64,000 bases of DNA from Zeus faber (lineage: Eukaryota > Chordata > Actinopteri > Zeiformes > Zeidae), in NCBI GenBank assembly GCA_960531495.1, contig OY482850.1, positions 4,306,584 through 4,370,583 on the forward strand, written 5' to 3'. The notes beneath the pieces are model-generated. The model was given only the letters and a program-made list of their open reading frames with translations, ran no database searches and had not been told where the DNA came from. Made by a program: the position numbers and the translations under genes. Shown piece by piece: positions 1-14,700 of this stretch (position 1 is the stretch's first letter; each line of letters begins with the position of its first letter).

Positions 1-207
1 CTGTAAACGCTAGGTCCGATGTGAACCAAACATGCATTATTTGGGTGCTTTCACACCTACCTTGTTCAGTCTGTGTTAACCGAACCACGGGGCAGTTACC
101 CTCTTAGTGCGGTTCGTTTTGAGAGGTGAGAACACAGATTCGAAGTCTGGTGCAGATCAAACAATTGTCACTTGTGTTTCCACTGTTGTTGTTTGGTTGG
201 AAGACCA

Positions 208-268
<61 letters not shown>
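208..268. repeat. (AAT)n microsatellite
   Basis: About 20 uninterrupted AAT units. Open frames of poly-Tyr, poly-Asn or poly-Ile across it are artefacts of the repeat. Confidence 0.97.
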
Positions 269-269
<1 letters not shown>

Positions 270-574
270 AAGCTTGGATTGCAATTGCAATAGGCTTCTG
301 TTGCTCCATTGTTGTCCGCAACAATGTGATTTTGTGACAGAAAATGATTCTCCATATTCAGGTTTTTCTTTTCTTTTTCTGGATTACACATTCAAATGAT
401 CCCTCCTCACCACCCCAGTGGTGTTAAAAGACTTCATGTAAAAATGGATGTATATGCCAAAACAAAAGTTTAAAACTGACAGATTTCACACGCTACTGGA
501 GACTGCAGTTATTTTTTAATGAAAAGCCAAGCACCTCTATAGACATACAGGACTCCCCCCATGGAACAGACCAG

Positions 575-870
575 TGGCTGTGGGTAAAGATCTCAGACAT
601 TGGACAATGGATGTGAGAAAGCGCAGCTATATCATAGCAGAACGACTGCGAAAAAGACTGTCAGTGCACCTGATCAGTGTTTCTGTACTGAGTTGAACAG
701 CTGTCTATCTACCCATATACCTTTAATTTCCAGTTTTGCGCAGGCATTTGGAGTGCTGCTTGTGTTATTGCTTTTTAGTGTTTGTGATTCACACTGTTAC
801 AATGGAAGATGACAGCGGGTGTGAGCAGCAAATGGTGACGTCACTGCTGATCAGATTACTTCTCCCTCTA
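575..870 (+). mobile_element. Relic related to the hAT-like MITE at 9.8-10.4 kb
   Basis: The stretch from 'cagacattggacaat' through 'gacgtcac' aligns, with indels, to the reverse complement of about 9,890-10,165. Shared landmarks include gagttgaacagctgtctat, ccagttttgcg, ttggagtgctgctt and ttattgctttttagtgttt. Neither terminal repeat is visible in this copy, so it is truncated or heavily diverged. No coding capacity is seen. Confidence 0.75.
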
Positions 871-1466
871 AAATCATCTGTCCAATAGATGAACCACCTG
901 TACGACCGCCTGTCTTAACACAAGACCGCGTGTGTATGTGGCCATATCTCAGATCCTGTTTGTCCTACGGTCATGAATTTAGTGTCAGATGACCCAGCTT
1001 GGATCACAGCCATCCCAGCAACTAGTGCTTGACGCATCTTTTTCAAATACCTCCAAGACTGAACAGAAATATCACATCCACAAACACAACAACTCCCAAC
1101 AAGTAAAACATTTTTAAAACAAAATCATAACACTAAATTACTAAACGACTAGAACAGAAACGCAGACATTTTTCGGATGCAACTGTGCCCCCCCCCCCAC
1201 TCACACATCCTTTCCCCATACCGATGCGTCTAATAATTGGTTCATGTACGTTGTAAAAGCGATTTATATAACAAACTTGGGGGGGGATCTTTGATCTGGT
1301 AATATCACTGGTTTTCAATGACTGAGTTTTTTCCAAAGGAATTTTCAAGTCCTTCAGCACAAAAGGGGGCTATTTTCAACGCATTCTAGTACTTCTGAGA
1401 ACGAAACTCAAGCATCTCAAGGACCTGGCAAGATCCTTGGTATTAAAAAATCAAGTAGCAACTTAC

Positions 1467-1729
1467 TTGGGGGGTGGCAGGGTGAGGGGCGAGTGTGGCT
1501 TGAGCTTGCTGTTGTCCTCCTCCTTTTTGTCACGCGGCAGGCGCATCCTGGGCCGCTCCTTGTCGTCCCTCTTCACGCGGTCACGCTCCCAGTCCTCCTT
1601 CCGCCTCAGGCGCTCCTTATCGCGCTCACGCTCCCTCTCGCGCTCCCTCTGCCGGCGCTCACGCTCCCGGTGGTCCCTCTCTCGCTCCCGGTCCCTGGGA
1701 TGGCGCTCCCGGGGGTCCCGCTCTCGCTC
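1467..1729 (-). CDS. zc3h18: zc3h18 coding exon 8: Arg/Glu-repeat coiled region
   Basis: This exon is 263 nt, phase 0 in and phase 2 out. It opens [19 protein letters not shown] and continues through alternating Arg/Glu dipeptides to [13 protein letters not shown], with a tttcag acceptor and gtaagt donor. It matches the RE-repeat domain of ZC3H18. No further zc3h18 exon was recognised between 1467 and base 1. Confidence 0.92.
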
Positions 1730-4377
1730 CTGAAATTTTACCCACAGTTTTCACCACCCAACCGCGTCGTGCCACGGCTACTGAGTCACACCTAGCAATT
1801 TAAAGCCATGTCAGTTCCCATGATTCAGGAAATTGAAAACTTGAGCTAAAAGAAATTTGCAAATCTTTGATCTGACCAATATTATGAGCCATTGAGTTGT
1901 GATATTTTTCGGGAGATACTTATCCTACATTCCACAGGTGGGTTGGCCGAAAGTGACAAAATCAGATATCACATCACATTTCTTGAATACCTCAACACTC
2001 ATTAGGGTGGCACTGTGTCACTTCTGTATATCGACCGTCAACTTGGCAAACTCATCCGCACCAAACAAACCTGAGCTTTAATACATGCAAAGTACAGTTC
2101 TAAGAATAAAAAGGTACTGTTGAATGGTTACTGGTCAGTTATTGGCTAAATGGAGGTATTTCTTGTATGCAAAACATTCTATATAGTAAGCAAGTAAGCC
2201 TGGATTTAAGGCCACAAGCTTTACACTGTATGTAAGAAATATCTCAATTAATAGAGGAGGGAGACACAGACACTTGAAGATGTTCTTAAAAAAAATAAAA
2301 AATAAATAAGAAAGCAGGGTTATATACTTGGATAGAGTGTTTTGTGCACTCACAGTGTAGTGATAGGGTAGAGGTGCTTCTGTGTACTGCACTCGGAAAT
2401 TTTCGTACTGACCCCCTCGCCACAAGGCCTCCATTTCATAGTCATGGTAGGGATCTGCATATGGATCCCTAGGGGGGAAAAAACGAAACAAAAAGATTTT
2501 GAGTGTGCATGCTTGGGCAATCAGGATCATGACATTTTGGAGTGAATTTTCATCAACCCAACTGATATCTTTGCATAATAATTTGGAATGCGGTGTAGAA
2601 GACAATTAGGTATGTAATTGTCTTCTACACCGCATTCCAAATTATTATGCGAAGATATTTTTCTCTGATTTTCCTAAATAGTCAATGCAAATGACAGTTT
2701 GTATAATTTTCAAGTCATCAACCGTTAGGGTATAATTTGAATGTTATTGAACAAACATTCCAATGATTACAGTATTTTTTTCAAAAATAAAAAACTTAAA
2801 ATGCACTGTTCTAAATTATTATGCACAACAGAGTTTCAAAACATTTTATAGATTGTAAAGAACTGAAAATGGTCATTTGTTGAATTTGCAGCATTGGGAG
2901 GTCATATTTACTGAAATCAAAAGCTATTTCAATCAAAAACATCTTAACAGGCCAAGTTACATGTTAACATAGGACCCCCTCTTTGATATCACCGTCACAA
3001 TTCTTGCATCCATTGAACTTGTGAGTTTTTGGAGAGAGGTATACACAGAGGTATTGTTTGCAGCATGAGATGGTGCATTGTCATGCATGAAGATGATTTG
3101 CTACGGAAGGCACGGTTCTTCTTTTTGTACCATGGAAGAAAGTGGTCAGTCAGAAACTGTATATCTCTCTACTTTGCAGAGGTCATTTTCACACCTTCGG
3201 GGACCCTAAAGAGGCCTACCAGCTCTCTCCCCATGATTCCGGCCCAAAACATGACTCTGCCACCTCCTTGCTGACGTCGCAGCTTTGTTGGGACATGGTG
3301 GCCATCCACTAACCATCCACTACTTCATCCATCTGGACCATCCAGGGTTGCACGGCACTCATCAGTAAACAAGATTGTTTGAAAATTAGTCTTCACAAAT
3401 TTCTGGGCCCACTGCAACCACTTCTGCTTGTGAGCATTGGTTAGGGGTGGCCAAATAGTAGGTTTATGCACAACTGCAAGCCTCTGGAGGATCCTACACC
3501 TTGAGGCACCAGCAGCTTCAAATACCTGTTTGCTGCTTTGTAATGGCATTTTAACAGCTGCTCTCTTAATCCCATGAATTGTGTGGCAGAAACCTTCCTC
3601 ATTATGCCTTTATCTGCACAAACCCGTCTGTGCCCTGAATCAGCCCCAAATCTCTTCACAGTACGATGATCACGGTATGAAATATCTAATGTTGGCATTG
3701 CACTATTTGACGCTTTTCGGCAGCAGAGAGATTCTTTTTCTTTCCCATATTGCTTGAAACCTGTGGCCTGCTTAATAATGTGGAACGTCCTTCTTGAGTA
3801 GTTTTCCTTTAATTGGGTTCACCTGGCAAACTAATTATCACAGGTGTCTGAGATTGCTTTCAGTGATCCAAAGAACCCTGGGACACAATACCATCCATGA
3901 GTTTAATTGAAAAACATTTTTTTTTATGTTTATCACACTTAAATCCAATTTGCATAATAATTTAGAACGCGGTGTGTATATAGGGCTGTGACAATATTCG
4001 CATTACCACAGTAATGAGCTCATTACCGTCATCACCGCAAATCTCTAGGAAAGGTCTCATACAGTCACAAGATAGAAAATTCCCCTTCAAGATGGATTGT
4101 GGAATCTAACGATTTTACTAAAATCTGCTCAGGTAATCGTGATGAGGTGTGCAATAATTGGGACACCTCTAGTACGTGGGACTTTTCTTTGGTGCACAGT
4201 TTAGTATTTAGCGGATATGATGAGAAGCCCCAGAAGCAAATGCTGCAGTGATTTACCTCCAATAGCTCAAACTACCTCACATAGCCTGATCGCAAAATCC
4301 TTTCGCATTCTAATCTGGTCTTCCATTTAAAGCCTAACCCCAAAACCGTTATACTAAATAAAGAAAATATACAATTA

Positions 4378-4410
<33 letters not shown>

Positions 4411-7011
4411 ACACAAAGAATTTTAAATGGACAATATTTTGGGGGATTTTGGGCCGCTCCAGTTGCAAATTTCCACAGTCACCTGACAGTTGAAACAAGT
4501 AACTGATTTTAGCACCGGAAGTAAAAAATGTCAAACTCTATTTAGGCAGTTGTTAAGCTAGTGGCCATGTTACATTAGGAGGAAACAAGTGTGTGATTAG
4601 CACGAGAGAAGAGTTCAGAAAGATGCCACTCACCCGTACATCGGGTCTCTGAAGTCCATTTCACTGAAAAGCAGAGACACAACACACATTAATGAGAATG
4701 ACAAACAATGGTTGTTGAGAAACATCATAGATTACTTCGTGCATTGAGCAATTACTTTGTGACGTAGAGAAACATTGACAACCGGGAGGTTAACGCAACT
4801 CCTCACCTGACACAGCATTTGACTATTTCAATTAAATGAAATAAATAAAACAGATACATACCCCTGCAATTCCTGCCTGGACCCAAAGGGGATCCCTTGA
4901 ATATAAAACGGAAAAGGTCTGTCCAACATGAAGCCCTATTAGCCATATTTAAAGTTTGAAATTCAAATGTTGGTTAAAACGTATTGTAGTTAATGTTTTC
5001 TTGCACTCTGAAAAGGGTGTAATAGTGTGCAACTCTGTGCAACAGCAGCTTCCAGCTCGTTCGAGCAGGGTAAGCGAGCAGCAGCTCGGAGAATATAGAT
5101 AAAAATCTGGATTTTTCCAGGAGACATTAATAAACGCCGCAAAAAATGTACCGTGTTAACTTTGACAGGCCTTGTATACACCGATAAGCAGCAACATTAA
5201 AAGCACCACTAATAACCACTAATATTGTGTAGCACCCTCTCCTCTGTCAAAACAGCTCTGACCTGCCGAGCCATGGACTCCTCAAAACCTCTGAAGGTGT
5301 TCTGTGGTATGTGGCACCAAGACATTAGAAGAAAATGTGATTCATCAGACCAGGACACCTTCTTCCATCGCTCCATGTTCCAGTTCTGACACTCACGTGC
5401 TTTTGGCGGTGGACAGGGGTCACCATAGGCACTCTGACCGGTCTGTGGCTACGCAGCCCCATACGCAGCAAGCTGTGATGCACTGTGTGTTCTGACACCT
5501 TTCTATCATAACCAGCATCTGTGGTTCAATAGCTCTTCTGTGGGATCTGACCAGACGGGCTAGACTTCGCTCCCCACACGCATCAATTAGCCCATGGATG
5601 TCCATGACCCTGCTGCTGGTTCACCGGTTGTCCTTCCCTGGACCACTTTTGGTAGGTACCAAGGATGCAACAGCACAGTGGGCTCACGGTAACGGTAGTG
5701 TATCTTTATATTTACGAAAAATTAAAATAAAAAATTTGAAGTTAAAAGGTGTAAAAAATATATTTTTTAAAGAAGTCTGCCATAAATAACTAGTGTAGAG
5801 CTGTGTGTGTATCCAGGATAGTGGATAATTAAAATATAATTTTTTGTAAATATTTATTGATTAATATAATGAGGTATGAGGTATGAAAACATTAGATATT
5901 TCACGAAAACTTAAGCGTGATCATCGTACTGTGAAGAGATTTGTGGCTGATTCAGAGCACAGACAGGTTTGTGCAGATAAAGGCATGATGAGGAAGGTTT
6001 CTGCCAGACAAATTCATGGGATTAAGAGAGAAGCTGCTAAAATGCCATTACAAAGCAGTAAACAGGTATTTGAAGCTGCTGGTGCATCAAGGTGTAGGAT
6101 CCTCCAGAGGCTTGCAGTTGTGCATAAACCTACTATTGGGCCACCCCTAACCAATGCTCACAAGCAGAAATGGTGGCAGTGGGCCCAGAAATTTGTGAAG
6201 ACTAATTTTCAAACAGTCTTGTTTACTGGTGAGTGCCGTGCAACCCTGGGTGGTCCAGATGGATAGAGTAGTGGATGGTTGGTGGATGGCCACCATGTCC
6301 CAACAAGGCTGCGACGTCAGCAAGGAGGTGGCCTGGTAACTTGGCCTGTTAAGATGTTTTTGATTGAAATACTATTTGATTTCAGTAAATATGACCTCCC
6401 AATGCTGCAAATTCAACAAATGACCATTTTCAGTTCTTTACAACCTATAAAATGTTTTGAAACTCTGTTGTGCATAATAATTTAGAACAGTGCATTTTGA
6501 GTTTTTTATTTTTGAAAAAAAATACTGTAATCATTGGGATGTTTGTTCAAAAACATTCAAATTATACCCTAACGGTTGATGACTTGAAAATTATACTGGC
6601 TGTCATTTGCATCGACTATTTAAGAAAATCTGAGAAAAATATCTTTGCATAATAATTTGGAACGCTGTGTATATACTGTATGTGTGTAATAAGTGTGAAT
6701 AATGAGTTTGAACAAGCAGAAACAAGATGTTTGACGTGATAGTTGACGCATATTTGGGTTTGGTTTCCCACTGGCTGCCTTGGCACACTTGATTCTAGCC
6801 GTGTGCCTAGCTGCTCTAAGGGATTCCCACCTTCCTCTATTGCTGGGAGGTGTGTGCTCATCAGACATTGTCTGCCTGGGGCTCTGGAAACATTACATCT
6901 TAGAACAAACAAGGTGGGAATTACGGTAAAACCCCAGCATTTCGGCTCTCTGAGCATAACTACAAAAACACACCTGTATGTGTGTCCAAGCACTCACACC
7001 GAGTCAAAAAA

Positions 7012-7083
<72 letters not shown>

Positions 7084-8684
7084 CCGATCAATGCAGCTTT
7101 TGTGTGCTCTAGGAATTGACCTGCCCTTATCAGAAATCAGACACATTGTGCATTCCTACAGTGGAAATACCACACAGGCGGGTTTATCCTATGAGCTCTT
7201 AGGGCTGAAACTGTGGCAACTCGGGGGAAGTGGGCAAACCCGGCAGGTGAAACTCACTCTCTGATGATGCGGTAGCTGCGCTCCCGGAAGAATTCATTCT
7301 CCTTGTCCAATTCCCGCTCGTCCTCTCCGATGGTAACGTTGAAGCGTTTCTCCTCAAAGTCGGGCTCCTGCTCCTTGCGGATGGTGGCCTTCTTCAGCAC
7401 CTGGGTGGCAAAAAATGATAATAAAAAATTCTGATATAAACACGGGTTAAAAAAATGAGAGCATTTCATGTTAAAGAGCCATGTGTGCAATAAAAACAAT
7501 TACAGGTTTTGAAGAGAACACTTGGTAGCTCTCTTGATATTTTGTCAAAAGATTGCAACTTTGCATCCTAATGAATCCATCCAGAATGTCATGCATGGTA
7601 TTATGGTGTTCAAAACATGGAATGATTTTAATGGACGACTGATTTTCCCTAAGGTTTGCTTTAAACTCTACACAATTCTGAGTTCCAGCGAGTTGAAAGG
7701 TGACAAGACAACCACTTGGTCTTGGTCCCTTAACAATGGTCACGAGTGCCCCATTGCACTAAGTATTGCAGCTCAGCACAGCAGTTGGCTGAAGCTATCC
7801 TCTCAATACTGCATTCATTTAAAGGGATAATGCAATTTTTGGGAAATGTCAAAATGCTGGAAGGTGTATTTCCCTAATAAAAGTGTATTTACCATAGGAG
7901 TTTGCTGGTAGATTACCCCTGCTTGCCTTGAATTGGGCTAACACAGTTAGCCTGTAGCTTAACATTATCTTGGTACTAGACACGCAGGGATGAACTCTGT
8001 ATTGACATTCTCATCTGAATCTGATTACAATAGAGCAAATTCCCGAAAATGGGAATCCCTTTAAAAGATTCACTCAGGTTGACTTCCAGTGATCGAAAGA
8101 CGAGGTTTAGGTTAAAAAGAGTTTTCCTTTAAATCACGCATCACAGACTTTCAAAAAGGACAATGACACCGACACCTTGTCAAGCTGTGAAAGGTTCAAC
8201 GGTGGCCTAGATGTAAAAAGTTGAGCCAGTTCAGTCAGTCAAAAGGTTCCTAAATTTTTTACAACCTCCCTCCACTGCAATGACTGTAATATGAAAACAT
8301 TACATAGGTCTTTGTACTAGAGAGTTTTATTGGAAGAGCACACTTTTAATACGTGCTTGTGTGACAAAATTATGAGTGCAAAGTTTCTGACGGATGCCCT
8401 TCACTTCAGCCCTGAAATACTCAAACACATATGAGGAGGTGATTTGCGTAATTGCCATTGAACAGACATTTTTGGCAGTCAGCAGGTTACCTCTTTTGCA
8501 TGCCTCAGGCCCCGCTCCCACGCGCTCTCCACGGGGGGCTCCACGGGTGGAGGGGGCGGCGGGAGTTCCTCAACAGCGGGCGCACCCTGCCAAAGGTACA
8601 GAGAATAAAATAACTTATACATCTATTACAGCAGTTAGGGATGTGAAAAAAAAAATCATTTTTTTTAAAAAGGGAAAATAAAAT

Positions 8685-8724
<40 letters not shown>

Positions 8725-11700
8725 ATTTGGCAATTGACCTGAGTGACAAATTAAATATTTTTCTGTTGGAAAAGTAATCAATGGATAGGGGTGGGAATCA
8801 CAGAGTAACTCACAATACTCTCATGATAGGCTGTGCACGATAACAATGGTATCAGCGATTCTGCATACTCGATACATTGCAAGACAATTAATCTACGATG
8901 CATCATGATATGTAAAACTGAAGAAAAAAATACCTATAAAAAGGCAAAAAGCAGGAATTATGTATTTCTTCACTGCATTGCGCTCTCAGTTTCACAGAAT
9001 TTGACAACAGAGATGAAACAATGTACAACAAAAAGATGTCCAATGTTTAAATTATATATCAAAATATTACAACAATACTCAATTGCCAAATTAAAGCTTC
9101 AAGCTATATGAGAAACGCAGGAGCCTTCTTCTTTTAAACATGGTAGTGAATGAAAATATGATTAGGTTTACCCACAGTAACTGAATTGAATTCCAATAGG
9201 TAACCAGTATCATGTTAAATTTCTCACGTTTAACACAAACCAAACTTCATGAAAATCGGTTCAGAATTAAGCAAGTTACAGTCGATTTTGTAAAGAAGTC
9301 TGCATCTCACAATACACATTGTATTTGTCTTCAATGTCATGAAGTAGCAGCAACATAGCGCGACGTACTGTCAACCAATCCAATATTGCGCTTGTAAAAC
9401 ACAGCATGCATCTGTCTCATCTATCTTCAGCACAACTCTGCATCCAGAAGACATTAAAACTAGATTTCTCTAAGATGGTTAAATTTTGCAATTAATCTGC
9501 GTTTCAAATGCGTGCTGAACCGTGGGGATCCATACGGATCATGGATCATCTATGTTCTGTTACAACACTAGTTTAGAGTGCCGCCATGTTTTAATAAAAA
9601 TATTGATATTTGGCGCCAGTGTATCGATAACATAGCGCAAAAGTAAGTATCGCGATATATACAAGTATCGATATTTTCCTCCTAGCAATGAAAATTTATA
9701 TTAAATTCCAAGATTCCATCTTTTTCCAATGGATAAAGACCAATGTCATCTTAAAAGCGAATAAGACAACCAATGTTAGGGGTTTCACTACTACAGATTT
9801 TTAGTGGTTACCAAGTTTTTCATAACAGTAGTCGATTAGTTGTTGTTTACCTATTATATAGGAAAGAAGCAGAGAGAGGAGTTTTAGGTAGCCATGAACG
9901 GCAATCCGATCTGTGGTGACGTCACTGTTTGCTCTTTGCTGCGCGGTGTGCACGCACTGACTGTCATCTTCCTTTGTAACAGTGTGAAACACTAAAAAGC
10001 AATAACAGAAGCAGCACTCCAAATGGCCATTTTCTACGCAAAACTGGTAATTAAAATAGCATAGACAGCTGTTCAACTCATTACAGTAACATTTATCAGG
10101 CGGACTAACAGTCTTTACGCCGGGCGTTCACACATCTATTGTCCAATGTCTGGGATCTTCTCATTTACAATAATTATTCCGTCTCCATTTTTTTCTCAAG
10201 ACAACAACTTGGCCCTCACCCTGACGTCACCAGCCTGCAATTCCTCACTCCAGGCGTTACCAATCAAAGACTGTTCAATCCAGCACCTACACATATTTTT
10301 TTTTATCATTTTACTAATACAATAATGAATGTAAATCTGGTTGATGACTAGTTGACTACTGCCAACAGCGCCAACCAGTGGTGATAGTAGTCAACTAGTT
10401 GGTGAAACCCCTAACTAATGTGACAGAATAATTTGAAAAATTGCACTGCCAAGTTTTCCAAATGTTCATTTCAATGGAACACAAATAGACTTTTCCTTAC
10501 TTTTCCACTTTTCCATTAGTCGACTATTGGGGCACATCACTAACAGCAGTATACAGAAAGATGTAGAGAAGAATCAAAAGAGAGAGACTTACCCACGGGG
10601 CATTGGGCATAAGTGGGTGTGGTCCTCCGGGAGGGGCCCCGTTGGGTGAGAAGAGGTCCGGCTTGGTGATGAGGGAGTAGTTGCCTTTGTCGTTTACTCC
10701 GGGGTGGATGAACCGACAGTTCATACCCCATGTACAATTGCCTGGAGTTGTGGGTTCAATGAAGAAAGGAGTCCACAGTGTTCAAATGTGTAGGCGGGGA
10801 ACGCAAGCAGTTAACCAAATAAGATTTTCATTTTCCAAATACTACTCCAGCTTGGATTCAAGACATTGCAGGAAAGAAGAGTTAGCACATGGGTTTATTT
10901 TGTGCATTCCAGGCGTCATGACAGTAAAATCCAAGACTCCATTGAAAGCAGAAAATAATTAGCTGAGGAAGGGCTGTGATCCTTCATGGTGTCAATTGAT
11001 GACCCCAAATCTGAAAATTAGTATAATATGACCCTTTTTAATCAAATGTAATTTTGTACATTTTTAATGATTTAATTATTATTCCTTATCAATGAATTTT
11101 GCTTGTTTGCTTTGCTTTTATTGTCACATTGGATGGCCTTCTTTTAATGTGAAGCATTTTGAGTTAGATGTCTTGTATGAAAGGTTCTCTATAAATAAAA
11201 GGTTATTATTATTAGGGCCAGACCGATATAGATTATTTGTCACAATACCAATTTAAAGCGGCGAAAAATGTCAGTAACCGATATTATCTGTCCGATATTC
11301 TTTCATATACACTACTCACAAGAAGTGTGGGATATTTGGCTGTCGGGTTAAAATTTATGGAAAATGTAAAAAGTTCACGCTACAGTGATATTAGATCATG
11401 AAAGTAGGGCATTTAAGTAGAAGCATGCAATGGTGATTTCCTCATCTCAAACCATGTATTGAAACAAAAGCCAACAACAGTGGTGGGTTTACCACAACAA
11501 AAAATGTCAATGTCTCAATAACTTGTCATGTGCCCTTGAGCATCAATTACGGCTTGACAACGACGTCTCATGCTGTTCACAAGTGACTTATTGTCTGCTG
11601 AGGCCTGGCACCCCGCTCCTCTTGAAGGGCGGCCCTCAGGTCATTGAGGTTCTGGGGTACAGAGTTACGAGCCTCTACACGGCCACTCAGCTGATCCCAT

Positions 11701-14700
11701 AGGTTTTCTATGGGATTCAGGTCTGGAGAAAGTGCAGGCCACTCCATTTGAGGTGCCCCAGTCTCCAGCAGCCGTTCCCTCCATGAGCTGGAGCATTGTC
11801 GTCCATGAAGATGAAATGAGGCCTGTGTTGTTCATGCAGGGGCACAATGACTGGATGAATGATGTTATTCAGGTAGTATGGGCTTGTACTGTACCATTCA
11901 CAAAGTGTAGGGCAGTTCTGTATTAACTAGACACACCTGCCCACACTATAACACAACCACCACCAAAGGCTCGTCTGGTGACAACAGTGGCTGATGCATA
12001 GCGCTCTCCTTGACGTCTCCAACATCGTTGGCGGCCATCATTTCTGCTCAACGTGAATCGACTTTCATCAGAGAACAGCACTGAGGCCACTGGTCCCTCG
12101 TCCAGCGTAAATGCTCCCTGGCCCGTGAAACGATGATGCCTGTGCCTGGTGGTGTGGTTAGGTATCCTTGCAGGTCGTCTTGCACACAGACCACGCTGAT
12201 GTAAATGGTTTCGAATGGTTTGACGTGACACTTGGGTGCCTCTCACCTCCCTTAAATGTGCCTGGAGTTGAGTGGCATTCATCATCCGGCTCCGCAGGGC
12301 ACTGTTCACAATGAAGTGCTCATCAGTGTGGGATGTGGCCAAAGGACGTCCACTTCTATGTCTTTCTGTGACTCTTCCAGTCTCTGTATCTCTGTTGGAA
12401 CCTGCTGATCACACTCTGTGACACTCTAAGCTCAGTGGCCACTTCCCTCTGAGAACATCCTGTTTGAAGCCTCGCAATGGTGAGGTACTGTTGATCAGTT
12501 GTTAGGTGTCGTCTTGGTCTCATGATGTCAAAATGTGAACAGCATGATGAAGAGAACTGTTTAAATACCAATTCTAATTGAACCAGGAAATGTATTGGTC
12601 AATTCATGGATCAAACACCTGTTGTGAATTTTGCCGTTCAGCTCCTTGTTAGAGACCAGCAAGTTGTGCAAAAATTACTGAAACATTGAACAGTTGGACA
12701 TGTGCTTTCAAAAGTTTAGATAAGGTCAAATTAAGTTCACCTGTAAAGGTTATAGTTCATTTTAGGTTCATCCTGAAATTTCACCCGAAAGCCGAATATC
12801 CCTAACTTTTTGTGAGTAGTGTGTGTGTATATATTTATATATATATTCATATTTTTATTTTAGCAGATAATAAATGGTCTTAGGAAAACATTTCTTTATT
12901 GAACAAAATGAACATGAATGTATGAATAAAAAGGTAAATATAAATATTGACAATAATAACTTAACTCAAATAAAATCTGTTTGAACCATTTATAAAATTA
13001 ACTCAAATAACAGTTACAAATGATTATCATCATAAAAAGCCATGGGACCCTGTCCAGTGTCCTTCATGGCATAGTACACACACGTTTATTTAACAAATCC
13101 AAAATGAAAATAGTATTTTATTTTAAATAACTTTTGTTTTTTAAATCCCTAATTTAAATTTGTTATTTTTGTCCATTTTTTTCTAAACATTTCCAGGACA
13201 GATCAGTAGTGACAGGTCCTGCTGCTTTAAGAGATTGCATTATGGTTAATGTAGGCGCCCTGTTGGTGCATAGATAGAGGAGGATACGTATGACAGAGAT
13301 CGCTGATGAGAGCTGATACACTTGTTGCGTGTTATTTTATTCTAAAAGTTAGAACATCCCTGTCTACTACCTGTCTTCAAATAAATGCCATTCCAAAGAG
13401 TACTGCCTCTGTCTCTGTGGAAGGAAATAAGTCATCGTTGGAAGTTCCCAACAACAAGGTTTCATTCAAATGGACCAAACACTGCACGTTAAAGCCTTGG
13501 GCGCACGGGGAAGTGGCTGTGGGCAAACCCGGCAGATTCATCAACTTTATAAACTTTTGGGACTAAAATAAACCGGACACGATTCACACCTGTTGCTCTG
13601 GAGCACATGTGTGAGGACACAAACAGTGAGTAAGGAATGGCCGAATTTGAATTTTTGGGTAAAACCTAAGCAGGGATGGATATAATGTTATAGTAGGTCT
13701 ATCCCCAATGTCCGTTTGGTCGCAGTTTCTGCTAACTTACTATCACAATGACAATACTTTAATGGTTATTTAATAGTCCCCAAGATTACATTTAATTTTC
13801 TCCAAAAAATTAAATGTTCAGAGACAATTATTGACTTCATTCACAATCTAGTTAAGCAATGGAAAGATAAACAAACATTTGGAATTTTACTTACTTACTT
13901 TATACTCGTGGCTTATAAATCTGTTAACGTGTAATATGACCACTGGTAGGATATAACCTTTATCAGCACTTTACTGGGGTAATTTCAACCGATACTGATA
14001 GTTCTTCGAAACCCAAATACTCTATTGTAATACTGCCTGATTGTGGTGAAGCTGATGTACATATTGCACTGCGCTGTGCAAAGGCTCCCCCTACTGGACA
14101 CAACAGTACTTCACAGAAATGGACCAAAGGAATAAACATACCGTTTTCAAAAATGACAATTATATTACTATAGTACATGATACACAAGCATGTGTATTGT
14201 GCTTAGGTCAGTAATGTGGAGATGCATATTGAAAAATGGAGATTAGTTGCTTGTTGTTTTTCTGTGTTTCTGTTCTCACAAAAAGATTTGCAAACAACTG
14301 ACTAATTAATATTAGTTCAAAACTGGGAAGAATTTCGGAATCTAAGACTAACCAAATTAACCGAATCAATAGGCTAACTAACTGCAAGAACTCCATGAGT
14401 CATCTGGACTGAATGGAATTGTGACTAATTTAATTTAATGAATGACTTACAAAAACCAAAAATAAAAATACAGAGTGGTGGTGTTAAATAGCAGTGGCCG
14501 CTGTCTATGCTTGAAAACATTTTTTCGAAAAAAGATTTGATGGTGATTGATGGAGATTACGTAAATAACAGGAACGATGAAGGACTGAATAAATTATGAA
14601 ATTCCACGCAAATTCATAACAGTGACTTCGATGCCATTTTTTTCCATTTTCCATAACAATAAAATGTTGTTGTAATGCTCCTTTAGAATTTCAGGCTATC

